Below are positions 18,184 through 27,379 of a DNA stretch of 64,000 nucleotides, piece after piece; position 1 is the first letter of the stretch, and each line of letters opens with the position of its first letter. The notes under the pieces are model-generated. The model was not told where the DNA came from. It searched no databases and saw only the letters and a list, made by a program, of their open reading frames with translations. A program made the position numbers and the translations under genes. The stretch spans positions 1-64,000 of the forward strand of contig JBBDSP010000014.1 of assembly GCA_040904925.1 (NCBI GenBank). The letters are read 5' to 3'. Source of the DNA: Gracilimonas sp040904925 (GTDB taxonomy: Bacteria; Bacteroidota; Rhodothermia; Balneolales; Balneolaceae).

Positions 18184-19035
18184 CTATTTTTGAAATATTG
18201 TTGAAAGAATGAACCATATGTTTTCCTTCCTTTCCATCAACCTTCTTTTATAATATGGAAACCACATAGTCCCGTAGGGCACATAAATACGTGCGTTGTA
18301 TCCTTCATCCACAAAAGACTCCATCGTCTCCTGTCTTAATCCATACAGCATTTGAAATTCAAAACGGTCTTTGTCGATACTATTTTCTTCTGTATAAGAC
18401 TTTACCCAATTAATTAATTGATCATCATGGGTAGCAATTCTTGGATATGGTGTTTGGGCAAGTAAAACCTTAGTGTACTCCTTATATGCTTCCCTGATAT
18501 CGTCCATTTTCTGCAATGCTATATCAGCCGGTTCCTTGTAAGCCCCCTTACAGATCCTTACATCTGCACCAAGTTCTGCTAACTCATCAATATCATCTTT
18601 CGTACGATGCAAATAAGCCTGGATAACAATACCAACGTGTTTACCAAATTCAGCAAAAGCCTCTTTATACATATCAATAGTGACCTGAGTATAATCCGAT
18701 CCTTCCATATCAATTCTTACAAACTGGTCGTTTGCTCTGGCAACTTCTAAAAGCTTAAACAGATTTTCCCGACAATATGAGCGATCAATATCAAGTCCCA
18801 GCATGGTAAGTTTAATAGATATGCTACTATCCAGGCCCGTATCTTTAATGTCATTGATCAGGCTTATATACTCATCAACTGTGACGTCAGTAGTTTTTTT
18901 GTCCTTAACATTTTCACCCAGCAGATCGAGTGTGATCTTGATCTCTTTCTTGTTGAGCTGTTCTACCTTTGGTTTGGCGTCATGGAAAGACTCCCCTGCT
19001 ACAAATTTCTTTGCGAGTACAAATGGCAACTTCAT
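18184..19035 (-). CDS. Proline dehydrogenase (monofunctional PRODH)
   Basis: A 283-residue FAD enzyme oxidising L-proline to pyrroline-5-carboxylate, passing electrons to the quinone pool. Visible motifs are RICKGAY at 160-166, LYGLRQE at 230-236, IYVPYG at 250-255 and YKRRLMER at 262-269, which form the FAD and proline carboxylate sites. There is no P5C dehydrogenase domain and none next to it, so it is the single-function type. A purine-rich GGAAGGAATTGG stretch precedes the ATG, one of the few good Shine-Dalgarno-like sites here. Its position beside the peptide-degradation locus fits use of proline from peptides, though it is likely a separate transcription unit. Confidence 0.93.
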   Translation of the reverse strand: MKLPFVLAKKFVAGESFHDAKPKVEQLNKKEIKITLDLLGENVKDKKTTDVTVDEYISLINDIKDTGLDSSISIKLTMLGLDIDRSYCRENLFKLLEVARANDQFVRIDMEGSDYTQVTIDMYKEAFAEFGKHVGIVIQAYLHRTKDDIDELAELGADVRICKGAYKEPADIALQKMDDIREAYKEYTKVLLAQTPYPRIATHDDQLINWVKSYTEENSIDKDRFEFQMLYGLRQETMESFVDEGYNARIYVPYGTMWFPYYKRRLMERKENIWFILSTIFQK

Positions 19036-19494
19036 TAATCCAATTCCTTCCTAATTATTCTAAATATTGCCCTCCAAATATGTGTATTCTTTCTTTAGTA
19101 ACAAACCGTATTTGAGCAATACATCTTTTTGGAAGCGCTTTTAACGAATTATAACAAAGCCGCAGAGAATATTAATTTCTCAAAGTTCATGAAAAACAAG
19201 TAGCAAAATCTTATTTCAGTTTTACCAAATCAAGGCTTAACAATAAGAGTCAATCAGCTAATTGCTAAAAGGTATCCGGTTTCCAACACATAAAATCAGA
19301 CAATGATTTTCATTAGTGTGCTTGTCTTTTTACCTGTTGCAATAAATAGCAGGTAGAACCGAATCATAAATTTGTAATAAATGATGTGGAATAATGACAG
19401 AAGATTAGCCATGCAAAATTCATATTCTTTAGATAGATGATCACCCTAAAGATGATCCCGTATAGTTCACCAGATCGTCTCGAATTCGTCACAC
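19036..19494. other. Gene-free stretch upstream of proline dehydrogenase
   Basis: About 460 bases between the PRODH start and the tmRNA terminator. I see no coding frame of note, no tRNA and no clear Bacteroidota promoter. A weak hairpin (TACCTG/CAGGTA) lies near 19331-19353. The region must hold the PRODH promoter, but I cannot place it. Confidence 0.5.
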
Positions 19495-19532
19495 AAAAAA
19501 AGCCAAAGCGCTTTTAAAGACACTTTGGCTTT
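19495..19532 (-). terminator. Rho-independent terminator of tmRNA
   Basis: On the minus strand AAAGCCAAAG ... CTTTGGCTTT forms a strong stem (arms 19523-19532 and 19499-19508) followed by a T run. It starts 17 bases after the tmRNA acceptor end, as expected for a transcript trimmed at its 3' end. Confidence 0.88.
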
Positions 19533-19548
19533 GTATTAATTTGTATTG

Positions 19549-19912
19549 TGGAGGTGCGGGGAGTCGAACCCCGGTCCGAGAAGGTAGACCTGTTAGCATC
19601 TACATGTGTAGGTACTGATTGACATTCGCCTGAAGCCGAGCCCAGTACCTAAGCGACTTCAAACTATCCTGTTAAAGTTTCACGCAAATGCGACAGAAAG
19701 CACACTTGCGCTATCCTATCTTGTATGACGTCCGGGCTGGCAATGATAGGCACTTAACCAGCGGGACGGCTCAACAGTTTAAGCTGCTAAGCGGTATGAG
19801 TAATTATTGTCAATTACTTTTGTTCCATAATGATTGTTATTACGAGAATCATTGGACAATCTCGACACGCAACCAACGGTGATACTCAACCCGTCGAATC
19901 CAGAACACCCCC
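19549..19912 (-). ncRNA. ssrA: Transfer-messenger RNA (tmRNA)
   Basis: A 364-nt one-piece tmRNA that rescues stalled ribosomes. The 5' end GGGGGTG pairs with CACCTCC near the 3' end to form the acceptor stem (one G-U). The 5' segment contains TGGATTCGACGGG, and the 3' T arm is a CGGGG/CCCCG stem around TTCGACT, both tmRNA hallmarks. The discriminator A at 19549 is followed by CAA, so CCA is not encoded and must be added. The tag frame ends DNNYSYRLAA then TAA (stop 19779-19781). If it resumes at GGA, the tag is GTKVIDNNYSYRLAA (19782-19826). The ending LAA is the usual ClpXP degron. Confidence 0.95.
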
Positions 19913-19932
19913 AATACGTCAATGAACTACCC

Positions 19933-19940
19933 CAAATATA
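19933..19940 (-). promoter_or_regulatory. Probable -7 promoter box of ssrA
   Basis: The minus strand reads TATATTTG here, matching the Bacteroidota -7 consensus TAnnTTTG, 20 bases upstream of the mature tmRNA 5' end. I do not see a good TTG -33 element at the expected spacing, so this is a tentative call. Confidence 0.45.
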
Positions 19941-19981
19941 CGAAATTTTAAGCTCTTTATTGTAACCGATCATCGTTAATC

Positions 19982-20027
19982 GTTAATGGTTATTCGTTAT
20001 ATTATGTTTCTACGAATAACCATTAAC
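19982..20027. repeat. Palindromic intergenic repeat, family C
   Basis: A perfect 16-bp inverted repeat (GTTAATGGTTATTCGT at 19982-19997 and its complement at 20012-20027) with a 14-nt loop, flanked by further CGTTAATCG and AATAACGAATA words. It ends 13 bases before the DUF72 start codon, so the hairpin would sit in that gene's 5' UTR. Related words occur at 44146-44177 and 63746-63840. Confidence 0.8.
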
Positions 20028-20040
20028 CAATAACGAATAC

Positions 20041-20928
20041 ATGAAATTTGGCAGTGTAGAGAATCCCGGAACCATTGACTTCACCCTTCCCGAAGATCAC
20101 CCCGATACCCTTAAAGTATTGAACCAAAAAGGCAGTGGAGAATTTGAAGCATATGTTGGATGTGCAAAGTGGAATAAAAAGGATTTGAAAGGATTTTACC
20201 CGCGGGGAACCAAAGACGAACTTACTTACTATTCCCGCCAGTTCAATTCCATCGAACTGAATGCCACACATTACAAAACCTACGGTCCCGATCAGGCTAA
20301 GGAATGGAAAGATAAAACTCCCGCCGGCTTCAGGTTCTTCCCAAAAGTGGTGAACAGTATTTCTCATTTCAAAAGACTCAAGGGAATTGAAGCTCCGCTT
20401 GAAGAATACCTGAACGGTATGCGAGGATTTGGAGATCAACTTGAAATGATCTTCCTTCAGCTTCGGGATGATTTCAAACCCAAAGACTTTGACCGCGTTC
20501 AGCGATTGGTGGAGATCTGGCCGGAGGATATCCCCCTCGCTATCGAACTGAGGCACACCGATTGGTTCAACGATCCTGCAGTAGCAAATCAGATATATCA
20601 GCTTTTTGAGCAGAATGGAGTGGCCAACATCATCACTGACACCGCCGGCCGCCGGGATCTACTTCATATGCGACTCACATCACCTGTTGCTTTTATCCGT
20701 TATGTAGGCGCTAACCACAAAAGCGATTATACCCGACTGGATGACTGGGTTGAGCGTCTGAAGTTCTGGAAAGATCAGGGAATGGAAAAACTGTATTTCT
20801 TCGTTCATCAGAATATGGAAAAAGAATCGCCGTTGCTGTCAGCTCATTTTATAAAAGGAATAAATAAAGAATTGGGTACTGATCTTGACATTCCCGGAAG
20901 TAATGAACAAGGTGATCTGGACTTATAA
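20041..20928 (+). CDS. DUF72-family protein
   Basis: A 295-residue soluble protein with the DUF72 TIM-barrel fold. Recognisable stretches are YVGCAKWNKKDLKGFYP (37-53), YYSRQFNSIELNATHY (61-76), GFRFFPKVVNSISH and the C-terminal YFFVHQNMEKESP segment. The biochemical function of DUF72 proteins is not established. No signal peptide. It starts directly after a palindromic repeat and has no obvious operon partner: tmRNA points the other way and the TonB receptor starts 76 bases later. An antisense frame through its first half is a shadow. Confidence 0.92.
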   Translation: MKFGSVENPGTIDFTLPEDHPDTLKVLNQKGSGEFEAYVGCAKWNKKDLKGFYPRGTKDELTYYSRQFNSIELNATHYKTYGPDQAKEWKDKTPAGFRFFPKVVNSISHFKRLKGIEAPLEEYLNGMRGFGDQLEMIFLQLRDDFKPKDFDRVQRLVEIWPEDIPLAIELRHTDWFNDPAVANQIYQLFEQNGVANIITDTAGRRDLLHMRLTSPVAFIRYVGANHKSDYTRLDDWVERLKFWKDQGMEKLYFFVHQNMEKESPLLSAHFIKGINKELGTDLDIPGSNEQGDLDL

Positions 20929-21004
20929 TATACATTCACTCTAAACCAACTTAATTGTAAGTTTTCCGTTAACACTCCAATAACTCAGTAATCACCCCCA
21001 TTAC

Positions 21005-23269
21005 ATGCGCCAGTTCACATTATTAGTTCTGATCACTATTATGATGGGGACTTCATTTGCTCTTGCCCAGTCAGCTTCTATAAGCGGGTATATCACTGAT
21101 TCCCAAACCGGTGAAACCCTCATCAGTGCCAATATTGGATTTCAGGAGATCAATAAAGGAACCTCAAGTAATACGCTGGGTTATTATTCACTTCCCAATC
21201 TTGAACCCGGCACTTATGTCGTTTTTTGCAGTTATGTTGGATATCGGGCTTTTCGGGAAGAGATCACCCTTGAGCCCGGCCAAAACCTACGCCTTGATAT
21301 TGAACTAGTTCCGGAGAGCATTGAATTAGATGAGATCGTAGTGCGATCACGTGCCGAACAGGAAGAACAAAAAAATATTGGGACAGCACAGATCAATACC
21401 GAACTCGTTAAAGAACTGCCATCTGTTTTTGAAGCAGATGTATTCCGATCCATACAGCTACTGCCGGGAGTAAAAGCAGCATCCGATTTTTCGAGCGGGT
21501 TATATATCCGTGGGGGAAGTCCAGATCAAACCCTGATCTTATTAGACCGAACTACGGTTTATAATCCCAGCCACTTTTTTGGATTTTTCTCCACCTTCAA
21601 CCCTGATGCCATTAAGGATGTTCGATTATATAAAGGGGGATATCCGGCTCAATATGGAGGAAGGCTTGGTTCTGTACTCACTGTTTATAACAAAGATGGA
21701 AACCGAAATGAAACCGCCGGTTCAGCTACAATAGGACTACTAGCTTCACGGTTATCTGCAGAAGGTCCATACAGCAAAGGCTCGTGGATGTTTGCAGCTC
21801 GGCGCTCTACCCTGGAACCTCTGCTTGCCGGCCTCCGTCAATCCATTGATAATGTTCCAAGTAAATTTTACTTCTATGATTTCAATGGTAAGGTGAATCT
21901 GGATGCCACAGAAAATGATAAGCTCTCCCTCGCCTTTTATGCAGGCCAGGACCGGGTTACTTTTCCTTTTGGCAGTGATGCCGAATTCAACCTGGATTAT
22001 GGCAATCAGACTCTGAGCGGAAACTGGACCCATATCTTTTCCGAAAATCTGTTCTCCAACTTTGTGGTCACCGGATCCAGATATTTCAACTTCCCAAAGT
22101 TTGATATTGGCGGCACACCTTTCACCAGAGAGAACAACATCTACGACTTTTCAGTAAAAGCTGATCTTGAGTACCTGCCGGGAAATAACCATCAGATCAA
22201 AACCGGAGCCTGGGCTGGCATCTTTACTTTCAGGCTTCAGGACTCTTTTGATAATCAAGATAACTTCAGAAGCCGGATTCAAAACCAATATGCCTCCTTT
22301 TATGTGCAAGATGAATATCGCCCTTCTGACCGCTGGATCTTTTCGCCCGGCATAAGATTCAATTATTTCTCGGATGGGGAATATATTCGGGTTGAACCGA
22401 GGTTTTCTATGGAGTTTCGCCCTAATGATCGTATCCGCCTTCAGGGAGCTTATGGAAGATATAATCAGTTCCTCACACTGATCTCAAACGAAGCATTTTC
22501 CGGCTTTGATGTGTGGCTGACCTCAGCTGAGGGAGTCTCCCCGTCCTATGGAGATCAGTTTGTTGCGGGTGCAAAGACGATTCCATTTACAGGTTATGGA
22601 CTGGATGTTGAATTTTACTACCGAAACATGGAAGATCTTTTTGAACTGGACCCTTTTCTTCCCGACGTTTCCGGATTATTGTATGAAGATCTTTTTCGAG
22701 TTGGGGAAGGTTATGCCTATGGAATGGAGGTCTTTTTCGAAAAAAGACGGGGAGATTTTACCGGCTTCGTCGGATATACACTTGGCTATACCTGGCGTAA
22801 ATTTCCCGGCTTTAATACCGAGATCACTCAAGATAGTGAAACCGCCAGATTTTATCCCCCTAAATACGATCGCAGGCACGACATCAATTTGGTAGGGACC
22901 TATCAGCTTAACGACAAGTGGAAAGCTACTGCATCCTTTAACTTTGCAACAGGACAATCTTATACTAAAGTATTGGGACGCTATCTGCAATATGACCTGC
23001 CCTGGACTAATGACACCAGAAATGCCTTCACGGTTGGCAAAGTTAATGCCTCTCGACTACCAAACTATCACAGAATGGATATTTCATTTTCCAGGGCCGG
23101 GCGCTTTTTTAAACTCGGAGATTCTGAACTTCAACTGCAGCTTATAAACGTATATTCACGCCGGAACACTTGGTTCTATAACTATGATTTCTCTGAGAAC
23201 CCGGTAGCAGTTGATGAGGTGAACATGTTGCCAATTCTTCCTTCAATTTCTTACACAGTAAAATTTTGA
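21005..23269 (+). CDS. TonB-dependent receptor with carboxypeptidase-like N-terminal domain
   Basis: A 754-residue outer-membrane receptor. Residues 1-21 are a signal peptide (ending ALAQ); 24-105 form a carboxypeptidase regulatory-like domain (ASISGYITDSQTGETLISANI); the plug spans about 120-230 (FRSIQLLPGVKAASDFSSGLYIRGG split over 147-171); the rest is the beta-barrel. It is not of the SusC type: it is shorter and lacks the SusC signature. The stop is four bases before a DUF4249 lipoprotein gene, a pairing common in Bacteroidota, where the lipoprotein probably acts as an accessory for the receptor. The transported substrate is unknown. Confidence 0.93.
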   Translation: MRQFTLLVLITIMMGTSFALAQSASISGYITDSQTGETLISANIGFQEINKGTSSNTLGYYSLPNLEPGTYVVFCSYVGYRAFREEITLEPGQNLRLDIELVPESIELDEIVVRSRAEQEEQKNIGTAQINTELVKELPSVFEADVFRSIQLLPGVKAASDFSSGLYIRGGSPDQTLILLDRTTVYNPSHFFGFFSTFNPDAIKDVRLYKGGYPAQYGGRLGSVLTVYNKDGNRNETAGSATIGLLASRLSAEGPYSKGSWMFAARRSTLEPLLAGLRQSIDNVPSKFYFYDFNGKVNLDATENDKLSLAFYAGQDRVTFPFGSDAEFNLDYGNQTLSGNWTHIFSENLFSNFVVTGSRYFNFPKFDIGGTPFTRENNIYDFSVKADLEYLPGNNHQIKTGAWAGIFTFRLQDSFDNQDNFRSRIQNQYASFYVQDEYRPSDRWIFSPGIRFNYFSDGEYIRVEPRFSMEFRPNDRIRLQGAYGRYNQFLTLISNEAFSGFDVWLTSAEGVSPSYGDQFVAGAKTIPFTGYGLDVEFYYRNMEDLFELDPFLPDVSGLLYEDLFRVGEGYAYGMEVFFEKRRGDFTGFVGYTLGYTWRKFPGFNTEITQDSETARFYPPKYDRRHDINLVGTYQLNDKWKATASFNFATGQSYTKVLGRYLQYDLPWTNDTRNAFTVGKVNASRLPNYHRMDISFSRAGRFFKLGDSELQLQLINVYSRRNTWFYNYDFSENPVAVDEVNMLPILPSISYTVKF

Positions 23270-23273
23270 TTCT

Positions 23274-24179
23274 ATGAAAAATCTGCTGTTTATAGTTTTA
23301 CTAACCGTTACAGCGATCACCTCTTGCGATGTGTATACACAGGATGACTATGAGGAACAATATGTGCTTGAATCATATCTTGTAGCTAACAGGACTCTTC
23401 CATTCGTTCGACTTTCAAAAACCGCACCGGCTCTGGATTTTTATGATTTTGAAGAAACTGCAGTAAGTGATGCCAACATTAGAATTCAGCTTTTAGAAAA
23501 TGGTCCCGGAAGCAGTGTAGATCAAACCATCATTTATTCGAACAATCAACCTGGTATCTATACGCCAACTCAAAGCCATGAAGTTCTTCCCAAAAGAACC
23601 TATCAGATCGAAGTTAGCTTTCCGGGATCTACAAGATCGATCTCAGCACATACCGTTGTTCCTGATACTTTTCAAATTCTCGGTGGAGTTCGGGACAGTA
23701 TTACATATCAATCTTCCGAGCAGCTCGAGATTACCTTAAGTGAAAGTTCATACCCCGGTCGTCAGAATATCTTTGTGTTCAATGCGCTAAGCTTGCGGCC
23801 ACAGTCTCAAAATCTTACCCCCCTTTACGCCGACCTTTATGAAGACAGTGAGAATCAGGAAGAAGAGCTTCAGAATTTTGCTAACAACAGCTCTGGAATT
23901 ATTAATGAAGGCAACTTTGAGAGAAACCCTGATGGGACATTTACGATTAGATTCCCTTGGATCGGTATCGCCTTTTATCAAGACAATAAAATTGTGGCTA
24001 ATACATTAGATGATAACATTTATGACTTTCTAAGATCACAAGAAGTACAACTGGGCGGCTCTACTCTTTCACCCGGTGAGGTCCAAAGTATTATAACACA
24101 TGTTAAAGGTGGTATAGGTGTTTTTGGTTCCGTAGCTTCTGATACTGTTGAAACTTTTGTTAAACTTCCTTTACTCTGA
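23274..24179 (+). CDS. DUF4249 lipoprotein, partner of the TonB receptor
   Basis: A 301-residue lipoprotein with an SPII signal ending AITSC (Cys18). The N-terminal EEQYVLESYLVANRTLPFVRLSKT segment (about 27-50), with beta-rich Ig-like following sequence, matches DUF4249, a family found mainly beside TonB-dependent receptors. The start codon lies four bases after the receptor stop, so the two are co-translated. It is probably an outer-membrane accessory to the receptor, by analogy with SusD; no ligand is known. Confidence 0.88.
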   Translation: MKNLLFIVLLTVTAITSCDVYTQDDYEEQYVLESYLVANRTLPFVRLSKTAPALDFYDFEETAVSDANIRIQLLENGPGSSVDQTIIYSNNQPGIYTPTQSHEVLPKRTYQIEVSFPGSTRSISAHTVVPDTFQILGGVRDSITYQSSEQLEITLSESSYPGRQNIFVFNALSLRPQSQNLTPLYADLYEDSENQEEELQNFANNSSGIINEGNFERNPDGTFTIRFPWIGIAFYQDNKIVANTLDDNIYDFLRSQEVQLGGSTLSPGEVQSIITHVKGGIGVFGSVASDTVETFVKLPLL

Positions 24180-24180
24180 T

Positions 24181-24849
24181 ATGATCATCCGAATCTCACT
24201 TATTCTTATTTCTGCACTGATATTTACCGATCATCTTCCTGCTCAATCTTCCGGTGAGTTTGAGATCGCCCGTGCGAAATATCGTGGTGGCGGAGATTGG
24301 TATAACGACCCTTCTGCTCTTCAAAACCTTATTGCATTTACCAAGTCAAACGTTCCCATTCGGATCTCAGAAACGTATAAAGATGTTTCACTAGGGAGTT
24401 CAGATCTGCACTTATATCCATTCGTTTTTCTTACCGGACATGGAAATATCACGCTTAATTCGGCAGAAGCCCGAAACTTGAGGGAATATCTCCAAAACGG
24501 AGGGTTTTTATACATTGATGATGACTATGGGCTGGATGAATTTATTCGGCCGGTTATGAATCAGGTTTTCCCAGATGAAGATTTTATTGAGATCCCCTTC
24601 AATCACCCTATCTACGATCAGGTTTTTACTTTTGAAAATGGCCTTCCAAAAATTCACGAACATGACGGAAATCCCCCACAGGGATTTGGTATTTTTTATG
24701 AAGGAAGATTAGTCGCTTACTACAGTTATGAATCTAATCTTGGGGACGGATGGGCTGACGAAGAAATCCACAACACCCCGGGATCATTCAGGCAACAGGC
24801 TTTTCAGATGGGCGCTAATATTTTGGTCTACGCCCTGACCCGTAATTAA
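24181..24849 (+). CDS. DUF4159 secreted protein
   Basis: A 222-residue protein; I chose the ATG at 24181, one base after the DUF4249 stop, because the signal peptide (residues 1-22, ending LPAQ) begins there, whereas the longer frame from 24148 overlaps the neighbour. The FEIARAKYRGGGDWYNDPSA opening, the central FLTGHG and the GGFLYIDDDYG segment are typical of DUF4159, a family with a glutamine-amidotransferase-like fold. Function unknown. The tight spacing makes it the third gene of the receptor operon. Confidence 0.88.
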   Translation: MIIRISLILISALIFTDHLPAQSSGEFEIARAKYRGGGDWYNDPSALQNLIAFTKSNVPIRISETYKDVSLGSSDLHLYPFVFLTGHGNITLNSAEARNLREYLQNGGFLYIDDDYGLDEFIRPVMNQVFPDEDFIEIPFNHPIYDQVFTFENGLPKIHEHDGNPPQGFGIFYEGRLVAYYSYESNLGDGWADEEIHNTPGSFRQQAFQMGANILVYALTRN

Positions 24850-24981
24850 AATAGTTGTTTTTTTAACTGAATTTGATTTAAAAAGTGTTTTATTTTAAAA
24901 ACCTGATAGTCTTTTCGCTGCGTATGCCCAAAATCTAATTGCTTTATAGCTATCAACAGGTGACTTTCTGGCAACTATAAG

Positions 24982-25001
24982 ATCCCTGCCTTCGCAGGGA
25001 T
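24982..25001. repeat. Short palindrome in the DUF4159-dnaG intergenic space
   Basis: ATCCCTGC and GCAGGGAT form a perfect 8-bp stem around a 4-nt loop between two convergent genes. There is no T tract on either side, so it looks more like a REP-type palindrome than a terminator. Just before dnaG's stop, 25100-25135 contains short repeats of the word TCACT. Confidence 0.6.
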
Positions 25002-25128
25002 GACCCCTAAAGACCTTTGAGTTATTTCAGACTTTTTTACAATTGAACTCAGATTTAACATAGCCGACTTATGTAGTAAGTAATGTCAATATCACCCATC
25101 AACTCTCACTTCATCACTCTATCACTCA

Positions 25129-27147
25129 TCACTTCTCGCCCTTCATCTTATACTCAAACACTTTCTCGTTGACCTCATCACTGATTCCTTTTTCGGGATC
25201 AGGATACAAGTCATCGGGATCTGCTTTCTCTCTCCGAGTTAATTTTGACTTCACATCTTTCTGGCGCTGCATCAATTCAAGCCGGTCTTCACCTGAGGCT
25301 TTGCCGATATGATCTGCCAGCTCATTGAGCTTACGCCTGTAAAAACTGATCTCTGCTGCGCGAATAGAACTTTTTGCCGTTTTATATGGATTTTTATCCT
25401 TTTCGTATTTCAATCCAACTTTCTCTTCATGCCGGTCGCTGGCAGAATGCTGTTCAAGAGAAACATCACCAACCAGTCTCGGAAAGGGAGCTTCCTTACC
25501 GGAATACGCTTTTATGGAAAAGTCTTTTTCTTCCTTATAACGCTCAATAATATCTTCATAGAACATCCGAAGCTCTTCATCTTCAAATAATTTTGAGTTG
25601 GTGAATGAGCAAATATATTCCACCATACCCCGTCCGTAGGAGATCATTAATCGGATCAGCTCTTTCTCAAAATGCGGTTTTTTCTTGGACGTAGCTTTCT
25701 TGGCTTCACTGCCCGGATGCGGTGGCTGCTCCTCACTCTCATTCCCGCTTCCTGAATCTGAATCAGATTCTGCATTTTCCTGGACACGCTGTCGAACTTC
25801 CTGCCGCCGCTCCGAGCGTTTATCTTCCCAGCGCTTGTCATTCATTACGCGTTCCAGCTGTTCGTAGAGATCTGTTTCCTTCACTTTCTGGAACTTCTGC
25901 ATTTTCTGATGCAGATACTGAACATAGACCTGCCGCTGAATGGAATCTTTGATATTGGCGATCGACTCCAGGATCTCCGTGATCACTTTTGGAACTTCCG
26001 TAGGCTTTTCTAAACGACCTTCATCTCCGGCTTTATGCAGCAGGAAATCTACGAAATCACCGGCTTCTTCTTTTTTAAGATCTTCAAACGATTCTTTTCC
26101 AAACTGTTTCACAAATGAATCCGGGTCCTGATCTTCGGGAAGCTCCAGTAATTCAACTTCCATCCCTTCTGCCAGCGCTATATTGATACCTCGTTTCATA
26201 GCCGCCTGACCCGCACTGTCTGAATCATAGATCATCACGATCTTTTCTCCATAACGATGCAGGATCTTCATCTGTCCCGGTGTGAGTGAGGTCCCGCTGC
26301 TGGCCACTACATTTCCAATACCATGTTCCATCAAGGTAATGACATCCGTATAGCCTTCTACTAAGATCACTTCTTTATGCTTCCGGATCTCATTCCGGGC
26401 AAAGTTCACGCCATACACAACTTCACTTTTGTTATACACTTTTGTCTGTGAGGAATTGATGTACTTGGCTGTTTTTTCATTCCCTAAAACACGGCCCGCA
26501 AAAGCAATGACTTTACCGGTCGGATTGAAGATCGGAAACATGAGTCGGCCCCTGAAAGTGTCATAAAACCCACTGCCTCGATTGCTGGGCTTAACAAGAT
26601 CGGCCTCTACCAAATACTGTTCGTCAATGCCGGCATTTTTGGCAGCTTTCCAGAATTCTTCTCCACCCGACGGAGCATACCCTAACCCATATTTCCTGAA
26701 TACCTCGCGGCTATATCCCCTTCCTTCCAAATATTTGAGCGCTTTCTCGGCTTCGGGATTTTCGATAAGGTTTCGGTAAAAGAATACTCCGGCGAATTTG
26801 AGCGCGTGCAAGATTCCTTCTCGTAGCTGAGTGCTCTCGCTCGGTTCTTCATTATCTTCTTCAGGAATAAAGACCCCATAGCGCTCAGCAAGCTGACGAA
26901 TGGCTTCAGTAAAACCTACTCCCTCCTGATCCATTACAAATTTAAAGACATCGCCGGACTCTCCGCATCCAAAGCATTTAAAGATCTGCAGTCTGGGAGT
27001 TACGTTAAAGGAAGGTGTTTTTTCATCGTGGTAGGGGCATAATCCTACAAAACCACTGCCTGAGCGCTTCAGCTTCACATAATCTTGTACTACCTCAACA
27101 ATATCTGCGGCGGCTCGTACTTCTTCCTTTTTCTCGTCACTTATCAT
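25129..27147 (-). CDS. dnaG: DNA primase
   Basis: A 672-residue primase that makes RNA primers at the replication fork with the replicative helicase. The N-terminal CHC2 zinc finger is complete: C37, H40, C58 and C61. The TOPRIM catalytic core has VILVEGYTDVI and, downstream, MIYDSDSAGQAA. The region 440-500 is a charged low-complexity linker (DSDSGSGNESEEQPP), and the C-terminal helicase-binding part follows. Length is near the usual 600-650, with the excess in the linker. It stands alone, convergent with the DUF4159 gene and divergent from the GH3 gene. Confidence 0.97.
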   Translation of the reverse strand: MISDEKKEEVRAAADIVEVVQDYVKLKRSGSGFVGLCPYHDEKTPSFNVTPRLQIFKCFGCGESGDVFKFVMDQEGVGFTEAIRQLAERYGVFIPEEDNEEPSESTQLREGILHALKFAGVFFYRNLIENPEAEKALKYLEGRGYSREVFRKYGLGYAPSGGEEFWKAAKNAGIDEQYLVEADLVKPSNRGSGFYDTFRGRLMFPIFNPTGKVIAFAGRVLGNEKTAKYINSSQTKVYNKSEVVYGVNFARNEIRKHKEVILVEGYTDVITLMEHGIGNVVASSGTSLTPGQMKILHRYGEKIVMIYDSDSAGQAAMKRGINIALAEGMEVELLELPEDQDPDSFVKQFGKESFEDLKKEEAGDFVDFLLHKAGDEGRLEKPTEVPKVITEILESIANIKDSIQRQVYVQYLHQKMQKFQKVKETDLYEQLERVMNDKRWEDKRSERRQEVRQRVQENAESDSDSGSGNESEEQPPHPGSEAKKATSKKKPHFEKELIRLMISYGRGMVEYICSFTNSKLFEDEELRMFYEDIIERYKEEKDFSIKAYSGKEAPFPRLVGDVSLEQHSASDRHEEKVGLKYEKDKNPYKTAKSSIRAAEISFYRRKLNELADHIGKASGEDRLELMQRQKDVKSKLTRREKADPDDLYPDPEKGISDEVNEKVFEYKMKGEK

Positions 27148-27379
27148 ACTTAATAATGAGCATTTACTAGCTGGAAATAAAGTGAAATTATGAATTCATT
27201 GAGATAATTTCTGAGCAGGTAATTATGTCTTCAAACTGAACCTTCAAAAAAGTTACCTTGAAGATCACGGAAGGCAAAAACCCTACATATATAAAATAAA
27301 GCGTTGGCGTTCACAGTTACTATCACGTACATTTAGAAAGCCACAGACGTTATATCATTTACAGTTTTCATCTCATTTT

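Noticed and set aside
18184..19035. Bifunctional PutA
   Set aside because: Only the dehydrogenase domain is present; the protein ends after the FAD-site motifs and no P5C dehydrogenase gene adjoins.
19779..19973. 64-residue minus-strand open frame ending YSYRLAA
   Set aside because: It is the tmRNA body read as a protein; only the tag part is translated.
20023..20556. 177-residue minus-strand open frame
   Set aside because: Antisense to the first half of the DUF72 gene, which has clear family motifs; shadow frame.
25129..27379. Replication origin near dnaG
   Set aside because: No cluster of DnaA-box-like words, no dnaA or dnaN, and no clear AT-rich unwinding region seen.
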